The translations under genes and the position numbers were made by a program. The notes under the pieces are model-generated. The model had not been told where the DNA came from, did no database searches, and saw only the letters and a list, made by a program, of their open reading frames with translations. This document shows positions 10,687-19,894 of a stretch of DNA of 64,000 bases, in pieces. This stretch comes from Diaporthe sp. PMI_573 (taxonomy: Eukaryota > Ascomycota > Sordariomycetes > Diaporthales > Diaporthaceae). Location: assembly GCA_021399435.1 (NCBI GenBank), contig JAJTUP010000035.1, positions 62,001 through 126,000 of the forward strand, in the 5' to 3' direction. Within the stretch, counting starts at the first letter, position 1; each line of letters starts with the position of its first letter.

Positions 10687-11919
10687 TTATACCGCTTTAG
10701 CCAGGCAAGCGCGTTTGAGCCGCTGCGGGTTGACCGACATCATCCAGGCAATGTCTGTTGGCACCGGCTTCCGCGGTGCCACGAAGCAGACATGGATCCT
10801 CTCTAGCTCGTCGACCATGGGGTGCGGAAGCACTTTAGACACCAAGTTCTCTACGTCGTTTGGGAAGACTGTGATGTGGCCCTTCTTATGCTTGCGATAT
10901 CGGCCGTTGGTAGCTTTCTCAATGTCGATTTGGAACTTCGTGATCCAACCACAAGGTATATAAAGGCCGATGAGCCGTCCTTCAAGCGGGGTCAAGCATT
11001 TCAGCGCCTCAGGGTATCTGTGAGTGCATCCGAGACTGAGGTTGTTGACCTGGCAGGCGCGTGGGAGCTTTCCTGCCTCTAAGGAGTGACTACAGTCTTT
11101 GCAGACTGAGAACACGTCCGCCCCCTCGCGGGGGAAACATTGCCGACATGAGAAATGCTCTAGATCTTGCCGCGTGAGACACCGCTCCACCTGCCGATAC
11201 AACGGCTCAAGCACCGCCCAGCTCCAGTCCACAACGTCGATGGGTGCCTTTTGCTCGTAGCAGACGACACAGTGTGCAATCTCCATGGTGCTCTCGTCAT
11301 GCATCATATTATAGAAGTCACGGGCTGTCTCCAACTGGAGTTCGCCCGGTCTTGGTACGTTTTGGCCTTTCCACGTAATCCATGAACCATCGGAACTAAG
11401 GCCGTAACTAATTTGGTTGGGATGCCAGAGAGGAGATGCGGTTGCAGACGGATTTATAGCTGCAAAGTCGGATAAGTCTTGGAATAAAATTTCTCCTTTG
11501 TCTGTATGTAGTAGATGTGAATTGGTATGGTCGAATTTCAATATCTGTATCGATTTGCCAACTTCAAGCGTTGCCAAACACCCGCCGCTCTCGGCATCCC
11601 AGACCTTGATGGTGTCATCGTCCGAGCCAGACGCGATTTGGCGGCCGTCCGGTGAGAAGGCCACAGAGGAGACCCAGCCGCTGTGGCCCTCGAGCGTCAT
11701 CAAGCAGGCATCCCAGTTCCCTTCTACCTGAGGCTTGCGAACAATCCAGTCTGGCCCTTCGCCTTGAAAAATCTTTCTGGTCAAACTAGAGGTCGGGCTA
11801 AAGACAAGTGCTGATGTATATGCTTGGAGAGGAGCTTTCTCAACTATGCCCTTGAAAGAACGAGCAAATCGATGCATGTCGTGAGCCAGGGCAACAAGTT
11901 TGGACTTTGGTGCTGATTT
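10687..11919 (-). CDS. chimera exon 2: NLR WD40 part fused to Helitron DUF6570 domain
   Basis: This continues from 11969-13345 across a 49-bp intron (11920-11968, GTGAGC to TCAAG, phase 0). It first carries the usual NLR linker (APLQAYTSALVFSPTSSLTR), a canonical WD40 blade (LEGHSGWVSSVAFSPDGRQI then KVWDAES, about 11700-11590), and a second degenerate blade ending GLSSDGSWITWKGQNV. At about 11340 the sequence switches to Helitron-type DUF6570: a Cys-rich segment, CTHRYPEALKCLTPLEGRLI, then YRKHKKGHITVFPNDVENLV and RIHVCFVAPRKPVPTDI. The frame ends at a one-base shift where the Helitron frame goes on at 10686. NLR proteins sense cues in fungal self/non-self recognition. DUF6570 normally precedes Rep in Helitron ORFs. 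Whether the joined frame is expressed is unknown. Confidence 0.75.
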   Translation of the reverse strand, partial: KSAPKSKLVALAHDMHRFARSFKGIVEKAPLQAYTSALVFSPTSSLTRKIFQGEGPDWIVRKPQVEGNWDACLMTLEGHSGWVSSVAFSPDGRQIASGSDDDTIKVWDAESGGCLATLEVGKSIQILKFDHTNSHLLHTDKGEILFQDLSDFAAINPSATASPLWHPNQISYGLSSDGSWITWKGQNVPRPGELQLETARDFYNMMHDESTMEIAHCVVCYEQKAPIDVVDWSWAVLEPLYRQVERCLTRQDLEHFSCRQCFPREGADVFSVCKDCSHSLEAGKLPRACQVNNLSLGCTHRYPEALKCLTPLEGRLIGLYIPCGWITKFQIDIEKATNGRYRKHKKGHITVFPNDVENLVSKVLPHPMVDELERIHVCFVAPRKPVPTDIAWMMSVNPQRLKRACLAKAV

Positions 11920-11968
11920 CTTGACCAATTAATATGGGACTTCTCTTTTGCAGTACATGGGAGCTCAC
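11920..11968 (-). other. 49-bp intron between NLR post-NACHT region and WD40 region
   Basis: The donor GTGAGC follows codon GAG and the acceptor TCAAG precedes AAA TCA GCA; the phase is 0. Joining restores continuous NLR-like sequence, which supports the intron and shows that the captured NLR piece came from genomic DNA, not from spliced RNA. Confidence 0.8.
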
Positions 11969-13345
11969 CTCTAGCAGAGATAGTATCTTAGACAACGCAA
12001 GCACACCTTGGGAAGTGCTCTCAAGAATACTCAAAGCTTCGAACCAGTGAAGGAAGTGCTTCCTAAGGAAAGTACTAATGATAACATTTTCGGAGGCATT
12101 TTGGGCTTCGCGAAAATGTTCAATCCAGTGCACGCATGCATATTGAATTGGGGCGAGCGGGTTGGGATTTGGACATTTGCCTTTGACTTCTTCGATCGAA
12201 ATACCAGGGTGGAGCAGGCTGTATATGTCCTTGTGGAGGATCTGAGACCTGGCTTTGATCGATCTTGCTAGGATGGCCTGGTGTTCGATTTCTTCCCCAT
12301 CAGGAAAGATAGTTTGTGATTCTTCCTTAGTGAGGAAATCCTTTGCAGACTGGTGGGTGAAGAAGACTGTCCGATCCTGTAGTGACAGAAAAGAGCCGCA
12401 GGTTCCTATGATCTCTGAAAGGGCCTTGTCCTTGCCAACAGCTCTAAGAGGAATGTCAACCAAAGAAGGTAGCTCGTCCAGAGTGATGGGTCGATATATG
12501 ACCGAAAGAGTCGCTAGGATTGATTTGCAGAGCTGAGGATGTCTTGAAATATCGATTTGGTCCATCATTCTCTTGTAAAGGGCTTCTAATCCAGGGGGGA
12601 ACATGGCTAGACGCTCTTCATCCACCGCCCAAGCTGACAGTTCTGCGAGTTCTTGACAGACCAATGCCACCCAGAGAAACGTACCGCCCGCATTATGTGT
12701 CAAGTAGCTTTGAACAATGTCATGTGTATCAAGGTCGTAGTCATTGTCCTTTTGTAAGGTTCGCGGTAGCACATTGGTCGTCAAGTCGTCAATATTACTA
12801 GGAAAGACACAGATATGACCCTTAATATGTTTCCTGTACTTTGTACCCACCCACTGTAGATCCATACGTAGCTTTGTTATGAATCCGAATGGTGTGTTGA
12901 TACTAATGGCCCTCTCTTCAAGTGGTGTCAGATCCATCAGCTCCTGGGGGTATCGATGCATGCAGCGGAGATGTGGCTGGAGGAAAGATGCACGTCTTGC
13001 AAGTTTTGCATATCCTTGTTCGTTCATTTGTCGAGAACTCATTGCTGTATGGCACATCTTGCAAGTCGGAACGGATGATGACGGGTCGCTCCCAAGGTGT
13101 TCAGTTGTAAAGCACTGATTGCACTCTATGAGAACCTGTATCTGATTTTGAGCCTCCTGCGTGAGAGTCTCGTATTGTTTGCCATCGGTCACGAGGAAGC
13201 AGCTGCGCAAAGTCTTGATCGGCCTGCTGAGCGACGAGAAGTCGCCTCTCCTCCAGAGCCCAACCCTCCGCGCAGCTGCATTCGTCCCGATCAAGGACGC
13301 GACCATGCACTCGCCCTTTCGCATCGGAAATTTCTCAGACTTCAT
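11969..13345 (-). CDS. chimera exon 1: Helitron DUF6570-like segment fused to post-NACHT part of an NLR
   Basis: The ATG at 13345 opens 459 codons. Residues about 75-210 are a DUF6570-like domain (IECNQCFTTEHLG with Cys pairs, CMHRYPQELMDLTPLEERAI, then YRKHIKGHICVFPSNIDDLT). At about residue 215 the protein changes to the region after the NACHT ATPase of fungal NWD-type NLRs: TFLWVALVCQELAELSAW, FPPGLEALYKRMMDQI, VIYRPITLDELPSLVDIP, TVFFTHQSAKDFL and PIQYACVHWIEHF. The NACHT P-loop itself is absent, so the NLR part lacks its nucleotide switch. The spliced product with exon 2 would be 869 aa without a stop. The two DUF6570 segments that bracket the NLR part are clearly divergent from each other, so they are not a recent tandem copy. 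Confidence 0.75.
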
Positions 13346-14039
13346 GTGCTCAGACGTACATATTGAAAATGTACGATGACCCCACGCTCCACGCCCCGTC
13401 TCGCCAGTCCTGGGAGTTTAATGGGATGCCACAGTGCAGTAGGATTGCCGGCCGTCTCACAAACTGTACTAAGTATCGAGAGGTTCGCTAGTGAGTGTCG
13501 TTGCGTAACATACTTTCAAATTCGGCCGAAGCCTCTTACCGCTCTCATCACCTGGCAGCGAGCCAACCAACTACACGTAACCCACCGTATTGACCAGTAT
13601 ATTACATCCGGTTGATCAAATATGCATCCACCCACGAAAAGATATAGTAGTCATCAACTACACCTGAAGCCTCCGTGTTGTCGACTGAATTGATATGTAG
13701 TGGATTCATCTTGACTGAGCTTGTGCTGCTCATCACACGTCAGTTCAGGGTAGGCAGCGAAGCTGCCAGCCAGGCCGGCAGACCAAAGGTGGTCAAGGGG
13801 CACAAGTCTCCTACATGACTACAGGTACGCAGCTCTCATGCTCAGTCCCCACAGCTAGGTCTCCCCACCTCTGCCCTTGTGCCTCAGTACTCATTTTGTG
13901 TCCTCTCGCCCACCTCTTCCACATCGCCTTTCAGCTTGTTCAGTCGCGTTATCATGGTCGAGTCCATCGAATTACCTTGTTCTCGGCGGCGAGAAACATG
14001 ACGAAACCTTCACGCAGACATTTTGATCGCGTTGATCTC
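13346..14039. other. no supported gene
   Basis: There are only short frames without protein character on both strands. The right end adjoins the degraded gene at 14040. Confidence 0.45.
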
Positions 14040-14890
14040 TTCCCCCGTCACTGTTTCATCTCCGACTTCAGCAGGTCGTACAGAAATCGGACCCTGTCAA
14101 GTTTTCTCAATACATGCCCGAGGTCCACATCGACACAAGTAAAGCCTTGATCAGCTTGAAGTAGATCCTGTCTGTTAACCTTTTCATTCAGCAGTATGAT
14201 CATACCGTGCCGCAGTGAAGCTTCAGCATTTCCAAAAGTTTCTACGCGTCGTCTGTTAATAGTCGACGAAATGCAATCAGTTCAAAGAGTATGACTTGCC
14301 CTTCAGTTTGTAGAGGTAGTAGTCCCTATACGCGCTCTGCATGATGACACCGGCTTCTTGTACTTCGGGCAGCGTGTCATGGGCCACTGTCATACGCCTC
14401 AAGGTAGGGCCCGGTGTTCGTTCGAATTCTATTATGATAAGCTCGGTCCAAGCTCAGCGCGGAGCCACGAACCTGCGATAGCATCTGGTCGGAGAAGCGC
14501 TAGGAATCTCCTATCGTCCATACGCGGAGGGGCCAATGCAATGAGATTTGCTGCCATGGCCAGTCTCCAAGGTGGTTCAAACAGTCTGGATATATGCAGG
14601 GCAGCCTGAAGTCCCTCTTCGCTGATCCCCGGCCGCTCAGTCTTGCTGATGTAGAAGCTCTCACGGAGTTCGATGACAGGTTTTGCCCATGGCGGTTTTG
14701 CTCGTGGTGTCCAGCCAGCAAATCACCAGGGTCTCATGGGGGGGACAACAAGAACAGCGCATCACTCACGACCTTCGCAAATGTCTCAATCAGGTCCAAG
14801 TTCATCAGTCGCGCAGAGACAAGGCAGTTGTTGCAACGAGCAGAGTTATCAAAGCGTTGGACCAGCGGATAAATAAATTCCAGCTTGGAT
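14040..14890 (-). pseudogene. degraded gene of unrecognised family, several frameshifts
   Basis: Coherent peptides appear in changing minus-strand frames: LVQRFDNSARCNNCLVSARL, then LDLIETFAKVVSDALFLLS, a shift at a run of seven G (about 14735), ETLVICWLDTTSKTAMGKT, another shift, VIELRESFYISKTERPGISE, MAANLIALAPPRMDDRRFLA and RPDAIAGSWLRAELGPSL. After a damaged stretch, the C-terminus reads NAEASLRHGMIILLNEKVNR, QDLLQADQGFTCVDVDLGHV and LRKLDRVRFLYDLLKSEMKQ, with a stop near 14078. Order and orientation are kept, as expected for a decayed single gene. I do not know the family. The gene at 14805-15635 may be its 5' exon. Confidence 0.5.
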
Positions 14891-15635
14891 AGGAGAATGT
14901 AAAATAGTTAATATGTATTTCAACACTTGAATGATTGTAGGTGTCATGCATGGAAGAAAAGCCAAAATTGTGGTCTCTGGCGTTGTTATGTGATGAGCCC
15001 GACTGATTCTCAGACGCTGAGTACGACATAAAGTTAGGCTGTGTGGCCTCTGAAGCCAGGTTATTCAGAAAGCATCTTGAGTCCAAAGAAAGCTGTTTGT
15101 CATAGCCTTGCTGTGAGAAAGTGAAATTTTCCCACGATACACAAGGTTGCATGGGCTGTTTCTGTCCATTCTGGTCACAGAAGGTTCGCTGATTAGTGCA
15201 GATGTTAGCATTATAGGCAAGTATCAGTTGATTGATGCTACTAGCCTCTATTCCAGCAAAATTGTAGTCAAGGGAGCTTTGCATGCATTGTACGTTGTCC
15301 TCCGGATGGTATCGTGCGTACTGAAGCTGAGGATCTGGGTGGGCCTGCTGAGATAATGCACATGGGCCACAGAGATCGATTCCTTCACATCGCCCATGAG
15401 AAAAATTCGCGACGGGAGCCACCGGGAGTGTGGCATTAAAAGGGGATGATGAGATGGTGGTTGAAGTGGTATCGATGAAACTCAGATGGTTGTCTGTGAT
15501 GGCTGCAGGAGTTGCTGATTTTGCACAGGGAGGATTCACTTGTTTTATCCAGACATTGCTAGACACCCAGGATGCTTGGGAGGTGTCGGGACAGACATGC
15601 GTTAGGGTGTCCATCATGTCAGGGTCATCAGCCAT
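14805..15635 (-). CDS. hypothetical, possible 5' exon of the degraded gene at 14040-14890
   Basis: The ATG at 15635 starts MADDPDMMDTLTHVCPDTSQ. The following 240 residues are rich in Ser, Asn, Gln and Cys, of low complexity, resembling the disordered N-terminal part of fungal regulators. No domain is seen. The last 25 codons overlap, in another frame, the better-looking LVQRFDNSARC segment, so the true exon probably ends before about 14930; a plausible acceptor (CTATCCAAG) lies at about 14885. No function is proposed. Confidence 0.35.
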   Translation of the reverse strand: MADDPDMMDTLTHVCPDTSQASWVSSNVWIKQVNPPCAKSATPAAITDNHLSFIDTTSTTISSSPFNATLPVAPVANFSHGRCEGIDLCGPCALSQQAHPDPQLQYARYHPEDNVQCMQSSLDYNFAGIEASSINQLILAYNANICTNQRTFCDQNGQKQPMQPCVSWENFTFSQQGYDKQLSLDSRCFLNNLASEATQPNFMSYSASENQSGSSHNNARDHNFGFSSMHDTYNHSSVEIHINYFTFSYPSWNLFIRWSNALITLLVATTALSLRD

Positions 15636-16492
15636 GCCATGTCTTTGATACTAAACGATAATGCCGAGGATTGGATGCACCAAAAGAATAGTTAAGGGTG
15701 ATTGCTTCGGAGATATTAAGGCGCATGCGCTCACCCGTTCCGAGAGCGTGTGGCTGGAACTTCCGGCTTTGCATTCTGCCAGTCAGTTAACTTGCTCTAG
15801 AGGACAGAGTTGGTGGACAAACATACGTGCTGATGCATTGAACCTGATATGAAGTGGATCTTGAGGAGAGGCCCACACACTTTCGAAGATTGAACCTTCA
15901 CTTCCCTGGGAAGTTAAAAATGGAGTTTCTGAGTGCAAGAAGCTGAGGCGTTAGATGGTTGGGAAAGGAGCGACCGGGTTCTCGTCGGCTTAAGGAAATT
16001 CGTCAGACGAACTGCGTTGGGACACAAGAAATGATAGATTAAAAAGCAGCCTCGCGTTCAAACAACTGTTTGGGGACGTAAAGTAAAGTGGAAGCGCGGG
16101 GATGCACACGTGCCTGATTGGCTTACGTAATCGCCACTCTGCTCCTGGGCACTCACTGTCCATTGGTCATGCATTAATAAATTGATCCTGCGTTAATTTG
16201 TCTTCTTCTTCCTACAGAACTGTGCTGGTCGCCATGGGTCACCAAATGACTGATCGCCAGAGGGAGCTGGTCATTTGAAGATGTCCTGGAGCTCATGCTC
16301 GCTGATAACTTGCTCCGCCATTACGATGTTCCATGAGCGTGCTTAGTAAAAGAGCAACTCCTGAGATACTTGTGAACACCAACCAGGTAGACGCCTTTGA
16401 GTCCAAAAGAATACGCATCTACAATTTGGGACTTGAAAGGGCTGAACGATAAAGAGTGTCCTCTCGTACTATGTTCTCTGTGCTGGGAGATC
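15636..16492. other. intergenic, no supported gene
   Basis: This is the upstream region of the 15635 start. No coding or RNA feature is recognised. Confidence 0.45.
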
Positions 16493-16746
16493 TTAAAGTA
16501 TTTTTGCCTTTCTTTTTGTTCTCATCTGACTCTGCATCTCTGCAAGCAGAATAGCAGCACCGGTCTCGTATTTGATCCTGCTCCCACTCAGGGTTTCGAT
16601 GTGCCGCTTGAGGTGGTCACGGAAGTTGTCGCACCTGCGAAAGGCGTTGGGGGTCTTGCAGAATTTACCCTGCCATGTTTCCGGATTATCTGAATGAGCC
16701 CTGTCAAGTTTGAGGCATCGAAGGCCCCGTCAGCGAGCGCAAGGCT
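16493..16746 (-). pseudogene. C2H2-like zinc-finger fragment
   Basis: An open stretch without its own start reads KFCKTPNAFRRCDNFRDHLK then RHIETL, a C2H2-like finger pattern (RxDNFRDHLxRH), followed by a basic tail ending at the stop near 16493. It overlaps, in another frame, the end of the DUF3435 remnant. It may be the zinc-finger end of the same ancestral FluG/C2H2-type gene after a frameshift, or an unrelated fragment. Confidence 0.4.
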
Positions 16747-17130
16747 GATGATGACCAGGATTGGGCAGAAAATGAGCCTTCTTGTAGTGGTAAAGAAGAA
16801 AATGGCCCTATTAAGTGTGATTTAGGCTCTGGCTCAACGAATCTTGATGTGAGCGGAGTGTAGGGGTGCTTACGGCTTGGGCTTGTTGTCTGAACTCTTG
16901 TGGTGAATGAACTTGATCACCATCGCCAGGACATCCTTGCCGGTCTCAGGGTGGCGTACAACCATCAGCATGATGTCTTCATAGCAGAGAGCCTTAGGAC
17001 GTCCGCGGCCCGCGGTTTCTTGCGTCAGCATCTCTTCGAGGAGTGTCGAATGCTCGTCGAGGGGTTCGGCCGCCATATCATCGGATTCATCGTCCAGTAA
17101 CCTGTGATTTTCTAATATTAAAATCGTCAT
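16588..17130 (-). pseudogene. DUF3435/FluG-domain (tyrosine-recombinase-like) remnant
   Basis: Exon 16874-17130 encodes an acidic lead-in, then GRPKALCYEDIMLMVVRHPE, TGKDVLAMVIKFIHHKSSDN and KPKP. An intron follows at 16808-16873 (GTAAGC to TTAATAG, phase 2). The next exon continues IFFFTTTRRLIFCPILVIIS, LALADGAFDASNLT. This is the central region of fungal DUF3435 (FluG-domain) proteins, the family that includes the Captain recombinases of Starship elements. The usual N-terminal domain, the full set of catalytic residues and the C-terminus are not visible, so it is a fragment. The intact splice sites show it was a spliced gene. It does not by itself show a Starship here. Confidence 0.7.
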
Positions 17131-18331
17131 GTTGCTCGATGGCTGCTTCAGCTGGCCAGTAACTCTCGAGTTTTCGTTTCAGCTTCGGCGGAGAAACAAC
17201 TCTAGCGCACAGGTCCCTGGAGACCCTAGTGACGGTCGTATGTGGCTGACGACACAAGGGATGCTTAAAAGCCCGACATGCAAAATGACATTCATTTCAT
17301 GCCCGCAATTGGCATCAGAGAGGCGAGGATCCGCGAGACTCTACGTAATCACATCACCCAAAGCCACCAAGTCTCCTCATGCATTGAATTGCGACCTATG
17401 ATCATGGCTACTGCATGTACCACGAAGGATACCTTGCAGATTGCCACCTGGTCAGCTGCAGCCGGTCAGCCTGAGGTTTGCCCAACTTCTTAGTATTATG
17501 TAGCCCCTCTCAACATTAGGACCATGTTGTCTCACCTGTCTCGCCCGCCTAAGACTGAAAGGTAAATTGGGTGCCGCTATGGTAGGATCCACACGGCCAA
17601 GCGACCACTAGCTCGCCAATCATGTGGCAAACCACACTTGCTGAAATCAAGCTGGAAAGGCAAGGAATCGGTAACACCACATCTGCATTTGACTAGTGCT
17701 TACCTCGCCGGAAAGGTGCACCTATATGCAGTCTTCATTCCCCCTGCACGAACGTGGCGCCGGTTGGCTGAGCAGAGGCAGACCGTGAGGCTTTTTGAAT
17801 AGGTGTAACAAAAGAGAGCGGGGAGGCCGCCGAAGCTGCAGACCATGCCAGACGGAAAAGAGTGGGCAGATAGGGCCTTGCTGGGCTTATACCAGGCAGC
17901 AAGCTGGTATTGCGCAAGATCCAACTTGGAAATCTCACCCGCTTTGGTTTAAAAGTCCTTGTTGGTACGGCCCTGATACCGTAGGTCAGGGGATCTTTGC
18001 ACGTGCAAATAGGGGCGAGCAAAGGGAACCACCGTACTATTCTGGGTACGGGTTCGATTCTTGCTACGGAAGGAAGAAAGAAGCTATCGCCATCGTGGGC
18101 GCCGAAGCACTTGGTGTAGTAGCCAGCCCTTCTGCTGACTAAGCCAGACCGGCCCTTCTGATTGGCCACAGCCGGGCCGGGCATGCGGTCCCTTCAACGG
18201 TCACCAAACCCACACTGGCAGTCTTTTAAACGTTTAAAAGAAGTATGCCCAAAAGAACGCCGTTACCGGCTAAAAAGCCCACAAAGCCCCAAACACCCAA
18301 ATGATCGTTGGGCCCTTCCGGCGTGCCCTAA
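17131..18331. other. no supported gene; probable remains of a pogo element to the right
   Basis: Frames on both strands at 17735-18184 overlap each other and lack protein character. The stretch from about 18230 reads in part like the basic region before the pogo tail at 18332 but is interrupted by stops. Confidence 0.4.
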
Positions 18332-18538
18332 CGATCCCGTAGGCTCCGTACCCTTGAGAAGGCTAATATTGGGCTCGCCAAACGCCGGAGAGCTAAAAGA
18401 AGTCGGGTACAGCTTGGAGGGGCACTCAGTATTGAGGACTCTTCAGCAATAATCGAAGAAAAACAAAAGGGGAAGCGGCCAGCTGGTGAAATGGCTGATG
18501 GTGCCGAGGAGGCGGTCCGCGGCGGACCGCCCAAATAG
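18332..18538 (+). pseudogene. second copy of the pogo-type transposase C-terminal tail
   Basis: An open frame without a start codon reads RTLEKANIGLAKRRRAKRSR, VQLGGALSIEDSSAIIEEKQ, KGKRPAGEMADGAEE and ends GGPPK-stop. It is nearly identical to the tail at 7043-7459. Upstream sequence is broken by stops. It is followed after 50 bp by repeat B, which is probably the 3' end of this element family. Confidence 0.7.
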
Positions 18539-18587
18539 TTGATCTGGCTGGTGTAGATTGAGGTTGATCCTGCATGTCTGAAATGCT

Positions 18588-18775
18588 CCATTTTGGTGGG
18601 GAAGCTGATTTTCCCACCAAAAGTCGGCTACTTCAGACTGGCACTGCAGCCACCCCATCCACTTCAAATTGACCAAATCAATTGGAAATAAGCAATCCAG
18701 ACCAGCTGGCACCAATTGATGCCAAACATAATTGACATACTGGCCCTAAGTGGGTGCTGGGGTTGACAAAAGTTG
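18588..18775 (+). repeat. copy B of the ~190-bp dispersed repeat
   Basis: It shares with 8914-9113 (minus strand) the blocks listed there, up to GTGCTGGGGTTGACAAAAGTT, with scattered substitutions, many of them transitions. Its position right after a transposase stop codon suggests an element 3' end. Confidence 0.8.
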
Positions 18776-19505
18776 ATGGTCTATCTGAAAATCGCTCGCT
18801 AGGTGGTATCGCTCGCTGGGTGGTGAACCACGTTAGTGTTTCAGTATAAATATGTAAAAAAGAGCTGACCGTTTGTTTCATGTGGACTGTGTCGATTGTC
18901 GCATTCCTCCTGTACTCGGAGATAGGAATGCAAAACCATTATTGACTAACATGTCTCTCGTATTACATTATATCTGGCAACCTTAGCCTTTCTGCATTTC
19001 TCAGAGAGCTTCATTCCTTGCATGCCCGGAGCATGAATTCCTAGACGTTGAGTGGTGTCGTTCATGTAAGACAGATGTCGGAACTGGCCGCTTCCATACC
19101 TACCAGGTCTAGGCCCTCCTGACCCTGGCAACCAACCACGCTGCATAGTGGCATTCCTCTCTGGATATTATTACCAGCGGTTTTATATGCAACGGTTGGC
19201 GTTTATCAGTTGATCGACACCTTAGTTCGCCTTGGGAAACCTATAGGTGTATTCGGATCAAGTTACCGGTCTTAGACTAAGCAATGTCCGAGATGTGGCA
19301 TTCCACAGCTGAGTGCTTCAGAAGATGGTGACAAAATAAACTGGGCGACTTGGCGATGTGCAAATCAAGGTGTCGACGAGATATATAAACTCGTTTGGAA
19401 ACCAAACCAAAGTGTCCCTTCTGAATGTCAAACAAACACAAGGCTAGAGCCAGCACCTGCCACCACAGTCTCTGATAATTCCATACCTTCCAACCATCCT
19501 CCAAG
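18776..19505. other. upstream region of the secreted-protein gene
   Basis: There is a TATATAAA box at 19382-19389. Minus-strand frames here and over the gene are shadows. Nothing else is seen. Confidence 0.45.
19382..19389 (+). promoter_or_regulatory. TATA-like box upstream of the secreted-protein gene
   Basis: The sequence TATATAAA lies about 117 bp before the ATG at 19506, a plausible core-promoter spacing in a fungal gene. It rests on sequence match only. Confidence 0.4.
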
Positions 19506-19894
19506 ATGACGCTCTTCCAGACTTTCGCCTTCCTTACAACTGGCGTTCTCTTGGCACTTTCGCCTACCGTTAGCGCATTCACAACACCCTGCGTGTACGA
19601 GGGGTACAGGTGTGGCTATAACATGGTCGATGATTACGGTATGTATGCTCCATTGTTTTTTAACTTGTTCCTGGACCGTCTCTGACGACTTTTTATCAAG
19701 GCTACACCAACGACGAATTAACAACAGCTGTCAACGCTACCGGCGGACCGATTCCTCCGCTTACCACCGTGCAGCTCTTGCAGGTTCTTTTCCGCTGCAA
19801 TGACATCGTGGGCGGCACTGTCGGCAACTCATACTGCATCGCTGGCTGTGTCAACATGGGCGGAGCAACCTCGAACGACCAGTGCGCCATGTAG
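19506..19894 (+). CDS. small secreted cysteine-rich protein, 108 aa, one intron
   Basis: Exons are 19506-19638 and 19701-19894. The 62-bp intron has GTATGT, a CTGAC branch-like site and an ATCAAG acceptor, and the phases agree. The protein begins MTLFQTFAFLTTGVLLALSP, a clear signal peptide with likely cleavage after VSA (residue 24). The mature part of about 84 residues has six Cys (29, 36, 77, 90, 94, 106), an even number that fits three disulfides, and no transmembrane segment. Size, signal and cysteines fit a candidate secreted effector or other extracellular small protein. I do not recognise a named family. A TATA-like box lies 117 bp upstream. The gene sits among transposon remnants, a common setting for lineage-specific secreted proteins. 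Confidence 0.72.

Larger units (their letters stand above)
9107..13345 (-). mobile_element. Helitron-derived block carrying an NLR gene segment
   Basis: Order on the minus strand: DUF6570-like (13135-12700), NLR post-NACHT plus WD40 (12700-11345), DUF6570 (11320-10790), Rep core (10690-9107). Gene-fragment capture between Helitron parts is known for Helitrons generally. Here the ends were not found: no clear 5' TC terminus was identified, and a CTRR-like 3' end can only be guessed in repeat A. The block may be two nested Helitron remnants. Confidence 0.65.

Noticed and set aside
18040..18075. GGTTCGATTC resembling a tRNA B-box, possible tRNA or SINE
   Set aside because: The flanking bases do not form a T-stem, and no matching A-box, acceptor stem or anticodon arm is found.
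17735..18184. 149-codon minus-strand frame overlapping a plus-strand frame
   Set aside because: Both frames lack protein character; the block precedes a pogo remnant and looks non-coding.
7000..19000. The whole 7-19 kb block as one Starship
   Set aside because: Only a DUF3435 fragment is present, on the far side, with no intact Captain, boundaries or direct repeats visible.
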